Shown here one piece after another: positions 56,734 through 64,000 of a DNA stretch of 64,000 nucleotides (position 1 is its first letter; each line of letters begins with the position of its first letter). Made by a program: the position numbers and the translations under genes. The DNA lies in contig JADHOL010000001.1 in assembly GCA_016779005.1 (NCBI GenBank), positions 62,001 to 126,000 of the forward strand. Direction: 5' to 3'. The notes beneath the pieces are model-generated. The model was not told where the DNA came from and did not search any database. It saw only the letters and a list, made by a program, of their open reading frames with translations. Source of the DNA: Alphaproteobacteria bacterium (GTDB taxonomy: Bacteria; Pseudomonadota; Alphaproteobacteria; Puniceispirillales; Puniceispirillaceae).

Positions 56734-57396
56734 TTAGCGATATTTACGAATTAATCCACTAAGCTTTCCTTGAATCCGTACCTGATTATTTGTAAAATAA
56801 CGTGTTTCATATTGTGGGTTAGCAGCTTCAAGTGCGACACGTCCTGATTCGCGTTTAAACTTTTTTAATGTGGCCTCATGCCCGTCAACTAACGCCACTA
56901 CAATATCTCCATTTAAGGCCTGCTCCGTTTTTCGGATTATAACCGTATCACCATCGTGAATGCCAGCATCTATCATTGAGTCGCCAACAATTTCAAGGGC
57001 ATAATGCTCTCCTGATTCTATCATGCTGGAGGGAATAGATAAAAATGATGACGGATCAGAAATAGCTTCGATGGGGGTGCCAGCTGCAATTCTGCCAAGC
57101 ATCGGAAGTTCAATCTGAGACGAGGTTTGAAACGGTGCATGGATAATATTAGTATCTGTTTTCTGATTTGTTTCTAGAGCTGTATTCTCATTTCTAATAA
57201 TTTCTATAGCTCTTGCCCGGTTTGCAAGGCGCCTGATAAATCCGCGCTCTTCAAGCCCGCTTATTAAGCGGTGAATCCCCGACTTGGACGCAAGACCAAT
57301 AGCCTGCCTCATTTCATCAAATGAAGGGGACGCTTGATGTTCATGTTCATAATCTTGCAGAAAATTTAATAATTCACGTTGTTTAATGGTTAACAT
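56734..57396 (-). CDS. lexA: SOS repressor LexA
   Basis: This self-cleaving repressor of about 220 residues has an N-terminal winged helix-turn-helix in the alphaproteobacterial form (ASPSFDEMRQAIGLASKSG, then IHRLISGLEERGFIRRL), the Ala-Gly cleavage site in LGRIAAGTPIE, and the catalytic dyad Ser in GDSMIDAG (about residue 140) and Lys in EATLKKF (about residue 178). The start MLTIKQRELLNF matches relatives; a longer frame would extend through the operator. An SOS box sits 18 bp upstream, so it is autoregulated. It follows moeA-type genes, the common alphaproteobacterial order. Confidence 0.95.
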   Translation of the reverse strand: MLTIKQRELLNFLQDYEHEHQASPSFDEMRQAIGLASKSGIHRLISGLEERGFIRRLANRARAIEIIRNENTALETNQKTDTNIIHAPFQTSSQIELPMLGRIAAGTPIEAISDPSSFLSIPSSMIESGEHYALEIVGDSMIDAGIHDGDTVIIRKTEQALNGDIVVALVDGHEATLKKFKRESGRVALEAANPQYETRYFTNNQVRIQGKLSGLIRKYR

Positions 57397-57413
57397 AACC
57401 AGCCTCGCTATCT

Positions 57414-57428
57414 GTTCTTTTTTTGTTC
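57414..57428 (-). promoter_or_regulatory. LexA operator (SOS box) upstream of lexA
   Basis: GTTC (57414-57417), seven T, GTTC (57425-57428): a perfect alphaproteobacterial GTTC-N7-GTTC direct repeat (GAAC-N7-GAAC on the gene strand), 17 bp from the lexA start codon. Confidence 0.85.
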
Positions 57429-57460
57429 TATCACACAAAAAGAGAACAAATCAAGAATAT

Positions 57461-58681
57461 TTAAAATAAAGCAGGAAAATTTAGAATAGGAACAGGCGCG
57501 CCCGCTTCTATCCTTGGCGAATGAGCTGGGCGCTGTATTAGGCAATCAGCACTTGCTAAGGTTGCTAGCATGGAAGAATCTTGCGTGCTGGCGGCGCTCA
57601 CCTGCTTATTTCCTTCATCATCTACTAAGAGCTTTGCTCGCAAATATTCTTCCCGTCTGTCATTTTCCGGAAGGTTGTTTGTGGTAAGGGCAGATGAAAA
57701 AACAAGGGTTGGGTCTTGGCTTAGAAATTGTTTGATAATGGGCTCCAGAAATAATACCGAACAAACCCCAGCTGATACAGGGTTTCCAGGCAATCCCAGA
57801 AACGGTATGTTTTTATAGTGCCCGAACATTAAAGGCTTTCCAGGGCGCATAGCTATCTTCCAGAAATAAAGCTCCGAGTTAGCACTTTTATTAATATCCT
57901 TGGCAATATAGTCATGGTCACCAACCGAGGCACCGCCTGTTGTAATAATCAAATCAAGATCTGGATATTTCTCTAGATGTTCGATTAAGGCGCCTGATTT
58001 ATCTGGCAGGATGCCAAGATCAACAGCGATACCGCCACATGCCCTAATTAAGGCACAAAGCAGTAAATTATTAGAATTAACCAATTGACCTGTCTGTGGT
58101 TTCTCGCCCGGAGGCACCAGCTCATCACCACTTGTTAGCACGCCTATTTTAGGTTGCTTTATAACAGGCACTTCGTGATAGCCAGCAAGTGCAATTAAGG
58201 CGCATTCTCGTGCGGTAAGCTTGCTTGATTTGGAGATAATTTTCTCGCCCGCTGAAAAGTCTAAACCAGAAGCGCGAATATATTGTCCCAATCTTGGTCG
58301 CTCATTTATTTCTATTCCATCTTGGGATATTTTTGTGTCTTCTTGAAGAATTATGGTATCACACCCATCTGGAATAACAGCGCCTGTAAAAATACGAACC
58401 AGCTGTCCTGATAGTAACGGTTTGTTATAAATATGGCCTGCAGATGATATGCCGACTTGCGGAAGTGTGACAGGAACATCCACAATATCTGAAATTCGTG
58501 CGGCATACCCATCCATTGAAGATACCGCCTCAGCTGGATGAGATAATAAAGCAGTTAAGTCTTGTGCTATAATTCTATTATGAGCCTGTTCAATAGAACA
58601 TTTTTCAGAAGATAAAGAAGATATGTTTTTTAACATATTTTCTCGTGCCTCAGAAACAGGTAGCAGAGGATTATTCTGCAT
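57461..58681 (-). CDS. moeA: molybdopterin molybdenumtransferase MoeA
   Basis: This 406-residue enzyme inserts molybdate into adenylylated molybdopterin. Features: AVSSMDGYAARISD, IFTGAVIPDGCDTIILQED, GVLTSGDELVPPGE, TTGGASVGDHDY and MRPGKPLMFGHYKNIPFLGLPGNPVS (described in parts). It overlaps moaC by 11 bp. The cofactor it helps to make is required by SoeA in this window. Confidence 0.95.
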   Translation of the reverse strand: MQNNPLLPVSEARENMLKNISSLSSEKCSIEQAHNRIIAQDLTALLSHPAEAVSSMDGYAARISDIVDVPVTLPQVGISSAGHIYNKPLLSGQLVRIFTGAVIPDGCDTIILQEDTKISQDGIEINERPRLGQYIRASGLDFSAGEKIISKSSKLTARECALIALAGYHEVPVIKQPKIGVLTSGDELVPPGEKPQTGQLVNSNNLLLCALIRACGGIAVDLGILPDKSGALIEHLEKYPDLDLIITTGGASVGDHDYIAKDINKSANSELYFWKIAMRPGKPLMFGHYKNIPFLGLPGNPVSAGVCSVLFLEPIIKQFLSQDPTLVFSSALTTNNLPENDRREEYLRAKLLVDDEGNKQVSAASTQDSSMLATLASADCLIQRPAHSPRIEAGAPVPILNFPALF

Positions 58682-59150
58682 CGAGCGTTCCAGATTTTCC
58701 GCCAGACTTATGCGTTAATCGAATATCGCCAATACGCATTTTTTTATCGGCTGACTTACACATATCATAGATAGTTAGAGCCGCCACACTTACCGCAGTT
58801 AGGGCTTCCATTTCAATTCCCGTCTTTCCAGAAACAGAACATTCTGCTGTAATCTCAATGGCATCTAATTCATTATTAATTTCAAAAGAAAGGTCTGTAT
58901 GGTCTAACCCTAACGGATGACATAGCGGGATGAGATTAGCAGTTTGCTTTGCCCCTAGCACTCCTGCAATTTGTGCAACGCTTAAAACGTCCCCCTTAGC
59001 AAAATCCTTATTTTTAAGTTTGTCTATTGTTGATTTGGCCATAAATATGCGCCCCTTGGCAATAGCAACCCGCTTGGTTACCGCTTTGCTACCCACATCC
59101 ACCATATGAGGCTGACCTGCTTGATTAAAATGAGTGAATTCATCACTCAT
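58671..59150 (-). CDS. moaC: cyclic pyranopterin monophosphate synthase MoaC
   Basis: This protein of about 159 residues converts the MoaA product to cyclic pyranopterin monophosphate, the first stable molybdopterin intermediate. Family stretches: MVDVGSKAVTKRVAIAKG, LIPLCHPLGLDH and the catalytic GKTGIEMEALTAVSVAALTIYDMCK region (active-site Lys in KSADKKMRIGDI). ATG 59150 starts 1 bp after the trpC stop; upstream in-frame ATGs would overlap trpC. Confidence 0.94.
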   Translation of the reverse strand: MSDEFTHFNQAGQPHMVDVGSKAVTKRVAIAKGRIFMAKSTIDKLKNKDFAKGDVLSVAQIAGVLGAKQTANLIPLCHPLGLDHTDLSFEINNELDAIEITAECSVSGKTGIEMEALTAVSVAALTIYDMCKSADKKMRIGDIRLTHKSGGKSGTLDAE

Positions 59151-59151
59151 A

Positions 59152-59958
59152 TCATGCATCCATTTCAAGCGGGTTGGAGAGAATGAACTTGGTTGCCTGC
59201 ATCACATCCTCATGCCGCATTAGAGACTCCCCAATTAAGAAGCATCTCGCACCAGCCTGCGCCATTTTGTGTAAATCATCAGGGACAAATAATCCTGATT
59301 CAGCAACTGCAATTTTTGTTTTTGGCAGTTTTGGAAGCATCGCAAGCCCAACATCAAGCGAGATATCCATTGTTTTTAAGTTTCGATTATTTATTCCCAT
59401 CAGAGGCGATGATAAACGCATTGCACGCTCTAATTCAGCTTCATCATGAATTTCAACAAGAACATCCATGCCGTGCGAAATTGCAACCGCTTCTAATTCG
59501 TTTGCTTGTGCATCACTAAGAGATGCCATAATTAACAATATACAATCCGCACCAAGGGCTCTTGATTCTATAATTTGAATGGGATCAATCATAAAATCTT
59601 TTCGAAGCACAGGAAGATTTGTGGCTGCTCTTGCTAGTTGCAGGTTTTTATTGCTTCCTTGAAACCATGTCTCATCTGTTAGAACCGATAAGCAAGTAGC
59701 ACCTCCAGCCTCATATTGTTTTGCCAGATGTTCAGGGTCAAAATCAGCTCTAATAAGGCCCTTCGAAGGAGATGCTTTCTTAAGCTCAGCAATCAGGCCA
59801 TATCCTTTTTGCGATGCAATTTCTAAGGCATTTTTAAAACCACGAGGCGCATCAGCCAGTGCCGCGTTTTCTTCTAATTGCGCGACGGAGATGAGCTGTT
59901 TGAGCTTGGCAATTTCTTCTATTTTTTTTGTGTTTATGGTATCCAGAATATTGGTCAT
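59152..59958 (-). CDS. trpC: indole-3-glycerol phosphate synthase
   Basis: This 268-residue TIM-barrel enzyme of tryptophan synthesis has LIAELKKASPSKGLIRADFD with the catalytic lysine, CLSVLTDETWFQGSNKNL, LRKDFMIDPIQIIESRALGADCILLI (in parts), MGINNRNLKTMDI and VAESGLF. It is monofunctional, without a fused TrpF. It lies in the trpG-trpD-trpC-moaC-moeA-lexA order. Confidence 0.95.
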   Translation of the reverse strand: MTNILDTINTKKIEEIAKLKQLISVAQLEENAALADAPRGFKNALEIASQKGYGLIAELKKASPSKGLIRADFDPEHLAKQYEAGGATCLSVLTDETWFQGSNKNLQLARAATNLPVLRKDFMIDPIQIIESRALGADCILLIMASLSDAQANELEAVAISHGMDVLVEIHDEAELERAMRLSSPLMGINNRNLKTMDISLDVGLAMLPKLPKTKIAVAESGLFVPDDLHKMAQAGARCFLIGESLMRHEDVMQATKFILSNPLEMDA

Positions 59959-59975
59959 TTATAGATCACACCAAG

Positions 59976-60992
59976 CTATGAATTGGTTATGGTAACAAGT
60001 TGGTCCAATGCACCTTTGGCGGCACCTGAATCAATTGCAGCTTCGGCACGCTTAAATGCATCCCCAAGCTGTTTTTCATTTTTTGTGGCAACTAAGGCTG
60101 TTGCCGCATTGATACATGCAATATCCCGATATGCGCCTAATTCACCATCCAGTAATGCGCGCAATTTTCCAGCATTAAAGGTAGCATCGCCGCCTTTTAT
60201 CGCATCAAGAGGCGCATTTGATACCCCGAAATCTGACGGATTAATTACAAATTCTGAAATTTTACCTGAATCAAGGGCATAAACACTCGTAGGGCCAGAT
60301 AGTGAAACCTCATCAAGTCCGCCATCACCATGAACGATAAACGCATGCTTAGTGCCAAGAAGTTTAAGGGCTTCTGCAAAAGGGCGACCCCATTTTGCAT
60401 CATAAACGCCTATCAGCGCTTTATCAACAAAGGCAGGGTTTGATAAAGGGCCAAGAAGGTTAAAGATTGTTCTAACTCCAAGCTCGATGCGTGTCGGACC
60501 CACAAAGCGAAGGGCAGGGTGGTGCCTTGGAGCCATCAGAAACCCAATCCCTGCGCGTGTTATGGCATGTTCAATTTGCGTAAAATCACATTCCAGATTA
60601 ATACCTAATTCGCTTAATATATCCGCAGCACCGCTCTTGGACGATACCGCCTTGTTACCGTGTTTTGCAACCGGAACGCCGCAACCAGCAACGATTATAG
60701 CAGCAGCAGTCGAGATATTTAAGCTATTCGCGCCATCGCCGCCGGTACCAACAATATCGATTGAAGTATTAGGGGCTTTGATAGAATGTGCATTGGCACG
60801 CATCTGAGAAGCGCCAGCTGCGATATCAGATGCAGTCTCTCCTCTCATTTTAAGGGCAATCATAAAGCTTGCAATTTGTGCAATTGTAGCATCACCGCTC
60901 ATCAATATGGAAAAAGCTGTTTGCATTTCTTCAAATGAAAGCATTTCTCCATTACAAAGCCGAGTAATAAGCGGTTTTAGAGTGTTAGACAT
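59976..60992 (-). CDS. trpD: anthranilate phosphoribosyltransferase
   Basis: This 338-residue enzyme shows the PRPP site VGTGGDGANSLNISTAAA, KHGNKAVSSKSGAADILSELG, and the anthranilate-site APRHHPALRFVGPTRIELGVR (in parts) plus FNLLGPLSNPA. It is separate from TrpG, unlike the fused form of E. coli. It overlaps the end of trpG by 8 bp and precedes trpC by 17 bp. Confidence 0.95.
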   Translation of the reverse strand: MSNTLKPLITRLCNGEMLSFEEMQTAFSILMSGDATIAQIASFMIALKMRGETASDIAAGASQMRANAHSIKAPNTSIDIVGTGGDGANSLNISTAAAIIVAGCGVPVAKHGNKAVSSKSGAADILSELGINLECDFTQIEHAITRAGIGFLMAPRHHPALRFVGPTRIELGVRTIFNLLGPLSNPAFVDKALIGVYDAKWGRPFAEALKLLGTKHAFIVHGDGGLDEVSLSGPTSVYALDSGKISEFVINPSDFGVSNAPLDAIKGGDATFNAGKLRALLDGELGAYRDIACINAATALVATKNEKQLGDAFKRAEAAIDSGAAKGALDQLVTITNS

Positions 60993-61677
60993 GAATTTGT
61001 TCTGGAAATCGAATATCCAGCCTTAGGGTTTGTTGTTCAAGATTATGAATTAGAGAATCTGTAATGTTGTTTTTTCCTGTTTTTCTAAGAAAATGAGCAA
61101 GTATTCGATATCCACCAACCGATGCGATAGATTCTGGATGAAATTGTACACCCATACAAGGATAGCTTTTATGCTGAAGTCCCATGATTACACCTTCAAA
61201 TTGTCCCGCAGATGTTTGGGCAAATTGTCCCGCAGATGTTTGGGCGATTATCTCTAGCTCGTCTGGAAGGTCTTCGCGATTTACGATTAGTGAATGATAT
61301 CTTGTTACCGGAAATGATTGCTCCAGACCCTCAAACATCCCAATATTCTGATGTTTAATATAAGATAATTTTCCATGAACTGGCGGCGATAATAAACGAA
61401 GCGAGCCGCCAAATGCCGTTGCAATAGCTTGGTGTCCCAGACACACCCCCAGAATGGGGATGGTGGGGGCGGCTTTAATAATTAAATCCTCACAGATGCC
61501 AGCTTGAGCAGGCCTTCCAGGCCCTGGCGAAATAACAATGCCCGAAGGCCCCATTTCTAGGATCTCTGATACTGAAAATGCATCATTCCGGATAGTTTTA
61601 ACATCCGCGCCTAGGTCAGACAGAAAGTGCCATAAATTCCATGTGAAGCTATCATAATTGTCGATTAGAATAATCAT
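60985..61677 (-). CDS. trpG: anthranilate synthase glutamine amidotransferase subunit
   Basis: This class I glutamine amidotransferase of about 230 residues feeds ammonia to TrpE; it may also serve PabB. Features: IDNYDSFTWNL at the start, ISPGPGRPAQAG, the catalytic Cys in GVCLGHQ (residue 79), and the His/Glu pair in GVQFHPESI. A 24-bp exact duplication adds a second AQTSAGQF before EGVIMGLQH. The C-terminal tail of about 30 residues after the usual end has no evident motif. ATG 61677 matches the family start MIILIDNYDSF. No trpE is adjacent; upstream is divergent rplM. Confidence 0.93.
   Translation of the reverse strand: MIILIDNYDSFTWNLWHFLSDLGADVKTIRNDAFSVSEILEMGPSGIVISPGPGRPAQAGICEDLIIKAAPTIPILGVCLGHQAIATAFGGSLRLLSPPVHGKLSYIKHQNIGMFEGLEQSFPVTRYHSLIVNREDLPDELEIIAQTSAGQFAQTSAGQFEGVIMGLQHKSYPCMGVQFHPESIASVGGYRILAHFLRKTGKNNITDSLIHNLEQQTLRLDIRFPEQIHV
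61197..61244. repeat. exact 24-bp tandem duplication inside trpG
   Basis: Two identical 24-bp units (61197-61220 and 61221-61244) lie in tandem, in frame, encoding the repeated AQTSAGQF. Perfect identity suggests recent origin; length is twice the 12-bp unit seen elsewhere. Confidence 0.93.
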
Positions 61678-61796
61678 GGAAGGGTATGGCCTTGCTTTTT
61701 TGGTACAGATTTTAGGCATATTTCAGTATAAAACACTTATACGCAATTTGGCTTGTACAGGTCAAATCTCTTTTTATCCCTTTAAAAATAAGGTAT

Positions 61797-61802
61797 TATA
61801 AT
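61797..61802 (+). promoter_or_regulatory. candidate -10 box for rplM-rpsI
   Basis: A TATAAT lies inside the palindrome GGTATTATAATACC (61792-61805), about 126 bp upstream of the rplM ATG. No good -35 is found 17 bp upstream, so this is tentative; the palindrome itself could be an operator between divergent trpG and rplM. Confidence 0.35.
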
Positions 61803-61927
61803 ACCCTATATCTAATCTACTGAATTATATGTAGAAATATGAGTGTTGGTGAACATAAAATGATTGACTATTAAGGTGTTTTTTATTTATAACGCATTAA
61901 ATTTTATTATTAGGTTTGGAGTTTCTT

Positions 61928-62395
61928 ATGCCTTTGCCGAGAACATATGTGGCAACGCCCGCTGATATCGAAAAAAAGTGGGTTTTAATCGATGCTAATG
62001 AAATCGTACTAGGAAGGCTTGCTTCTATTATAGCAATGCGTCTTCGTGGTAAACATAAAGCAAGTTATACACCTAACATGGATTGCGGTGATCATGTGAT
62101 CGTAATCAATGCTGAAAAAGTTAAGCTTACTGGAAATAAACGCACCCAGAAAACCTTTTATTGGCATACAGGATATCCTGGCGGGATAAAATCACGCACT
62201 GCGGATAAAATCCTAGATGGCAGATTTCCGGAGCGATTGCTTTCAAAAGCTGTAGAACGAATGGTGCCTCGTGGTCCTTTAGGGCGCAAGGTGATGAAGC
62301 ATTTGCATCTTTATGCAGGTGATACGCATCCACATGAGGCACAACAGCCAGAGTTTCTGGATGTAGCAGCATTAAATTCAAAGAATAAGAGGTAG
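61928..62395 (+). CDS. rplM: 50S ribosomal protein L13
   Basis: This large-subunit protein of about 155 residues shows the core [39 protein letters not shown] (in parts), [12 protein letters not shown] and [23 protein letters not shown] 61928 has GGAG at 6 bp, giving [18 protein letters not shown]. It is followed 2 bp later by rpsI, the universal bacterial pair. Confidence 0.96.
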   Translation: MPLPRTYVATPADIEKKWVLIDANEIVLGRLASIIAMRLRGKHKASYTPNMDCGDHVIVINAEKVKLTGNKRTQKTFYWHTGYPGGIKSRTADKILDGRFPERLLSKAVERMVPRGPLGRKVMKHLHLYAGDTHPHEAQQPEFLDVAALNSKNKR

Positions 62396-62397
62396 GT

Positions 62398-62907
62398 ATG
62401 TCAGAAGAAGTAACTGTAGAAGAAAATGAAGCAGCAGGGTTAGCTGGCTTATCTGCTTTGCAAGATGGAGCCGCTCAGGCAGAAACGCACATATCTGTTG
62501 CTGAGCCCAAAATCGACGAGTTAGGCAGGGCGTATGCAACTGGCAGGCGTAAAAATGCTTCTGCACGTGTATGGGTAAAACGTGGTTCTGGAAACATTGT
62601 GGTTAATGGTAAAATTCTGCCTGAATATTTTGCCCGTCCTGTTTTGCAAATGCTGCTTGTTCAGCCGTTTCAGGCCGCAAGCCGTGAAGGTGAGTTTGAT
62701 GTATTCGCTACTGTTAAAGGTGGCGGTTTGTCAGGGCAGGCCGGTGCTGTGCGTCATGGCATAAGCAGAGCCCTTGTTAATTTTGAGCCTGGCCTTCGCC
62801 CGCGTCTAAAAGCGGGTGGGTTTCTTACCCGTGACCCTCGTGTGGTCGAGCGTAAAAAATATGGAAGAGCCAAAGCGCGTCGCTCATTCCAGTTCTCAAA
62901 GCGTTAA
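62398..62907 (+). CDS. rpsI: 30S ribosomal protein S9
   Basis: This 169-residue small-subunit protein has the conserved [57 protein letters not shown] and the C-terminal [17 protein letters not shown] that reaches the P site. The first 45 residues or so form an acidic, Ala/Glu-rich extension, frequent in alphaproteobacterial S9. AGAGGTAGG is its ribosome site. The last two codons and stop lie within a repeat whose second copy is at 63.7 kb. Confidence 0.96.
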   Translation: MSEEVTVEENEAAGLAGLSALQDGAAQAETHISVAEPKIDELGRAYATGRRKNASARVWVKRGSGNIVVNGKILPEYFARPVLQMLLVQPFQAASREGEFDVFATVKGGGLSGQAGAVRHGISRALVNFEPGLRPRLKAGGFLTRDPRVVERKKYGRAKARRSFQFSKR

Positions 62908-62969
62908 GCTGGATACTTCAAAATATCTCTATATTATAGAGGGCTGTGCGAAATATCAGCCCTTTTTTT
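62899..62969 (+). repeat. rpsI-end/terminator direct repeat, copy 1
   Basis: This 71-bp segment starts in the last rpsI codons and ends in a T7 run. It matches 63740-63810 at 69 of 71 positions with no gap (offset 841). The GGGCTG/CAGCCC hairpin (62941-62962) has a 6-bp stem here because of two changes at 62955-62956. Confidence 0.93.
62941..62969 (+). terminator. Rho-independent terminator after rpsI (copy 1, weakened stem)
   Basis: GGGCTG (62941-62946) pairs with CAGCCC (62957-62962), followed by T7. It is the likely end of the rplM-rpsI transcript. Confidence 0.8.
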
Positions 62970-63056
62970 ATCTAAATCTTATATTGAAATTGATCGCAAA
63001 TATTAATGCTAGAATACTAAGGTATCTGCTCAATCAAACTGAGAAATGGGGGCGAA

Positions 63057-63677
63057 CTGTACGTACCAGAGCATTTCAAAGAAAATGATATTGAAAAGAT
63101 TAAGGCTATTGTTGAGCAGTTTCCGCTTGCTACGTGTGTTGCAAGCATTGGAGATGATTTTGAAGCCAACCATTTCCCAATGATTTGGCGTGATGATAGA
63201 CTGATTGGACATATAGCATTTGCAAATAGGATGCATGAAAATTTAAAGGATGGATGCAAGGCGCTATTTATTTTTAAAGCAGAAAACTCTTACATTTCGC
63301 CTAATTGGTATCCAACTAAACCGCAACACCATAAGCACGTACCAACTTGGAATTATCAAGTAGTTCATATGCACGGTGAATTGTATTTTAAACATAGTCA
63401 AAAGGAAAAAATTGCTGCCGTTGGATTGCTTACACAACTGCATGAAAAGCGTGTAAATGGGGATGGCGCTTGGAAAATGCGAGATACTCCATAAGATTAT
63501 ATGAATATAATGCTTGATGGCATTGTTGGCATCGAATTTCATATTAAAAAATTGGAAGCCAAATCAAAATTAAGCCAAAATGATGAAAAAATCGACTATA
63601 CTGCTGTGATGAACAAGATGGAAGAGATGCAGTTTTTTGGTATGAATAAGAGAATGAAAAGCATAGCAGAGAAGTAG
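63057..63677 (+). pseudogene. PaiB-like FMN-binding regulator, decayed
   Basis: A frame of about 206 codons matches the full length of the PaiB/FMN-binding split-barrel family: LYVPEHFKENDIEKI at the start, FEANHFPMIW, SYISPNWYPTKPQHHKHVPT, WNYQVVHMHG, and after the break MLDGIVGIEFHIKKLEAKSK with LSQN. It is damaged in two places: the expected initiator ATG before YVPEHF is CTG (63057-63059), and an in-frame TAA lies at 63492-63494 after RDTP, after which the frame continues to TAG at 63675-63677. No indel is present, so decay looks recent. An ATG at 63180 opens only the middle part. The gene lies between two terminator repeats. PaiB proteins act as transcriptional repressors or pyridoxamine-phosphate-oxidase-like flavoproteins; the role of this one was not determined. 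Confidence 0.8.
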
Positions 63678-63739
63678 CATTTTTGTTGTTTTATGTTAAT
63701 TTATTGATAAATATTACCTAAATAAGGTTCCGAATAGCC

Positions 63740-63810
63740 AAGCGTTAAGCTGGATACTTCAAAATATCTCTATATTATAGAGGGCTGTGCGAAATCACAG
63801 CCCTTTTTTT
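63740..63810 (+). repeat. rpsI-end/terminator direct repeat, copy 2
   Basis: This second copy of the 71-bp unit includes the AAG CGT TAA codons of rpsI although no rpsI body precedes it. TTCC bases 13 bp before it also keep the 841-bp register, suggesting the repeat was once longer. Confidence 0.93.
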
Positions 63811-63811
63811 T
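63782..63811. terminator. Rho-independent terminator (copy 2, perfect stem)
   Basis: GGGCTGTG (63782-63789) pairs perfectly with CACAGCCC (63796-63803) around CGAAAT, followed by T8. It stands between the PaiB-like remnant and the converging oxidoreductase gene. Confidence 0.88.
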
Positions 63812-64000
63812 ATTGTGGTACTTTATAAGCACGCTCATATTGTGGTGGTACTTCTATTGGCTGTTGCAATGCAACCGATGCATCCCAACCCCATCTTGGG
63901 TTTGCAAGGAAGGCGCGCGCAAGAGCGACCATATCAGCCTCCCCATTAAGGATAATATCATTTGCTTGCTCTGCTGTTGTGATTAGTCCAACAGCACGAA
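63810..64000 (-). CDS. NADH:flavin oxidoreductase (Old Yellow Enzyme family), C-terminal fragment
   Basis: A minus-strand frame enters from the window's right edge and stops at TAA (63810-63812). The visible 62 residues are the C-terminus of an Old Yellow Enzyme: AVGLITTAEQANDIILNG, EADMVALARAFLANPRWGW and the PPQYERAY tail typical of the YqjM/NamA group of FMN-dependent ene-reductases. The active site lies outside the window. The stop codon overlaps the T-run of the terminator repeat. Confidence 0.85.
   Translation of the reverse strand, partial: RAVGLITTAEQANDIILNGEADMVALARAFLANPRWGWDASVALQQPIEVPPQYERAYKVPQ

Noticed and set aside
57425-57447. Second LexA operator from GTTC and GAAC
   Set aside because: The pair is inverted and 15 bp apart, not the direct GTTC-N7-GTTC arrangement.
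63180-63494. Separate small gene of 104 codons
   Set aside because: Family homology continues in the same frame both upstream of its ATG and beyond its TAA, so it is the middle of a decayed PaiB-like gene.
1-64000. tRNA, rRNA, tmRNA or insertion sequences
   Set aside because: The intergenic gaps were read for T-loop (GGTTCGAAT-type) sequences, transposase-like frames and terminal inverted repeats; none was seen. A covariance-model scan would be needed to exclude small RNAs.

Overview
The window is about 64 kb of a low-GC, very gene-dense chromosome from an alphaproteobacterium. The evidence is conserved alphaproteobacterial gene order (rpoZ-rsh-pdxJ-acpS-lepB-rnc-era-recO-parC; proS-lolC-lolD-dnaE; rpsB-tsf-pyrH-frr-uppS-cdsA-dxr-rseP-bamA-ompH-lpxD-fabZ-lpxA-lpxI-lpxB; trpGDC-moaC-moeA-lexA), a prolyl-tRNA synthetase of the short alphaproteobacterial length, an alphaproteobacterial LexA with a GTTC-N7-GTTC operator, and a small DUF2842-like protein. 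The compact genome, the SoeABC sulfite dehydrogenase and the DmdB-like acyl-CoA ligase suggest a marine planktonic lineage such as SAR116. That placement is inference; no rRNA gene is present to test it.

Layout. 1-7.1 kb: 3' end of a fatty-acid oxidation gene, an acyl-CoA ligase, and soeABC, a molybdenum-dependent sulfite dehydrogenase. 7.1-9.4 kb: a divergent DUF4198/HupE pair (probable metal-uptake proteins) and a DUF1127 protein. 9.4-15.2 kb: small and repair-type genes (DUF2842, SprT-like protein, 2OG-Fe(II) oxygenase, UDGb) mixed with hpf, a threonine dehydratase-like gene, dapA and smpB. 15.4-26 kb: folK, rpoZ, rsh and the pdxJ-to-parC block. 26-30.4 kb: bpt, ilvA, hemB and a 3-hydroxyisobutyryl-CoA hydrolase. 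30.5-37.3 kb: proS-lolC-lolD-dnaE. 37.4-51.8 kb: a long run from rpsB to lpxB covering translation, UMP synthesis, isoprenoid and phospholipid precursors, outer-membrane assembly and lipid A. 51.8-61.7 kb: gltA, gltX, a frameshifted comEC, then lexA-moeA-moaC-trpC-trpD-trpG on the minus strand. 61.9-64 kb: rplM-rpsI, a decayed PaiB-like gene lying between two copies of the rpsI terminator, and the 3' end of an Old Yellow Enzyme gene.

Links between genes: moaC and moeA make the molybdenum cofactor that SoeA needs. UppS, CdsA, Dxr, RseP, BamA, OmpH and the Lpx proteins build the cell envelope, and LolCD exports lipoproteins to it.

Main oddities: (1) lpxD and fabZ are one reading frame, joined across an A8 homopolymer, and one base more or less would restore two separate genes. 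(2) comEC is split by what looks like one missing T. (3) A 71-bp rpsI-end/terminator repeat brackets a paiB-like pseudogene with an in-frame stop. (4) Short tandem duplications of 12, 16 and 24 bp recur, most densely around soeABC. No tRNA, rRNA, CRISPR array, prophage or insertion sequence was recognised.
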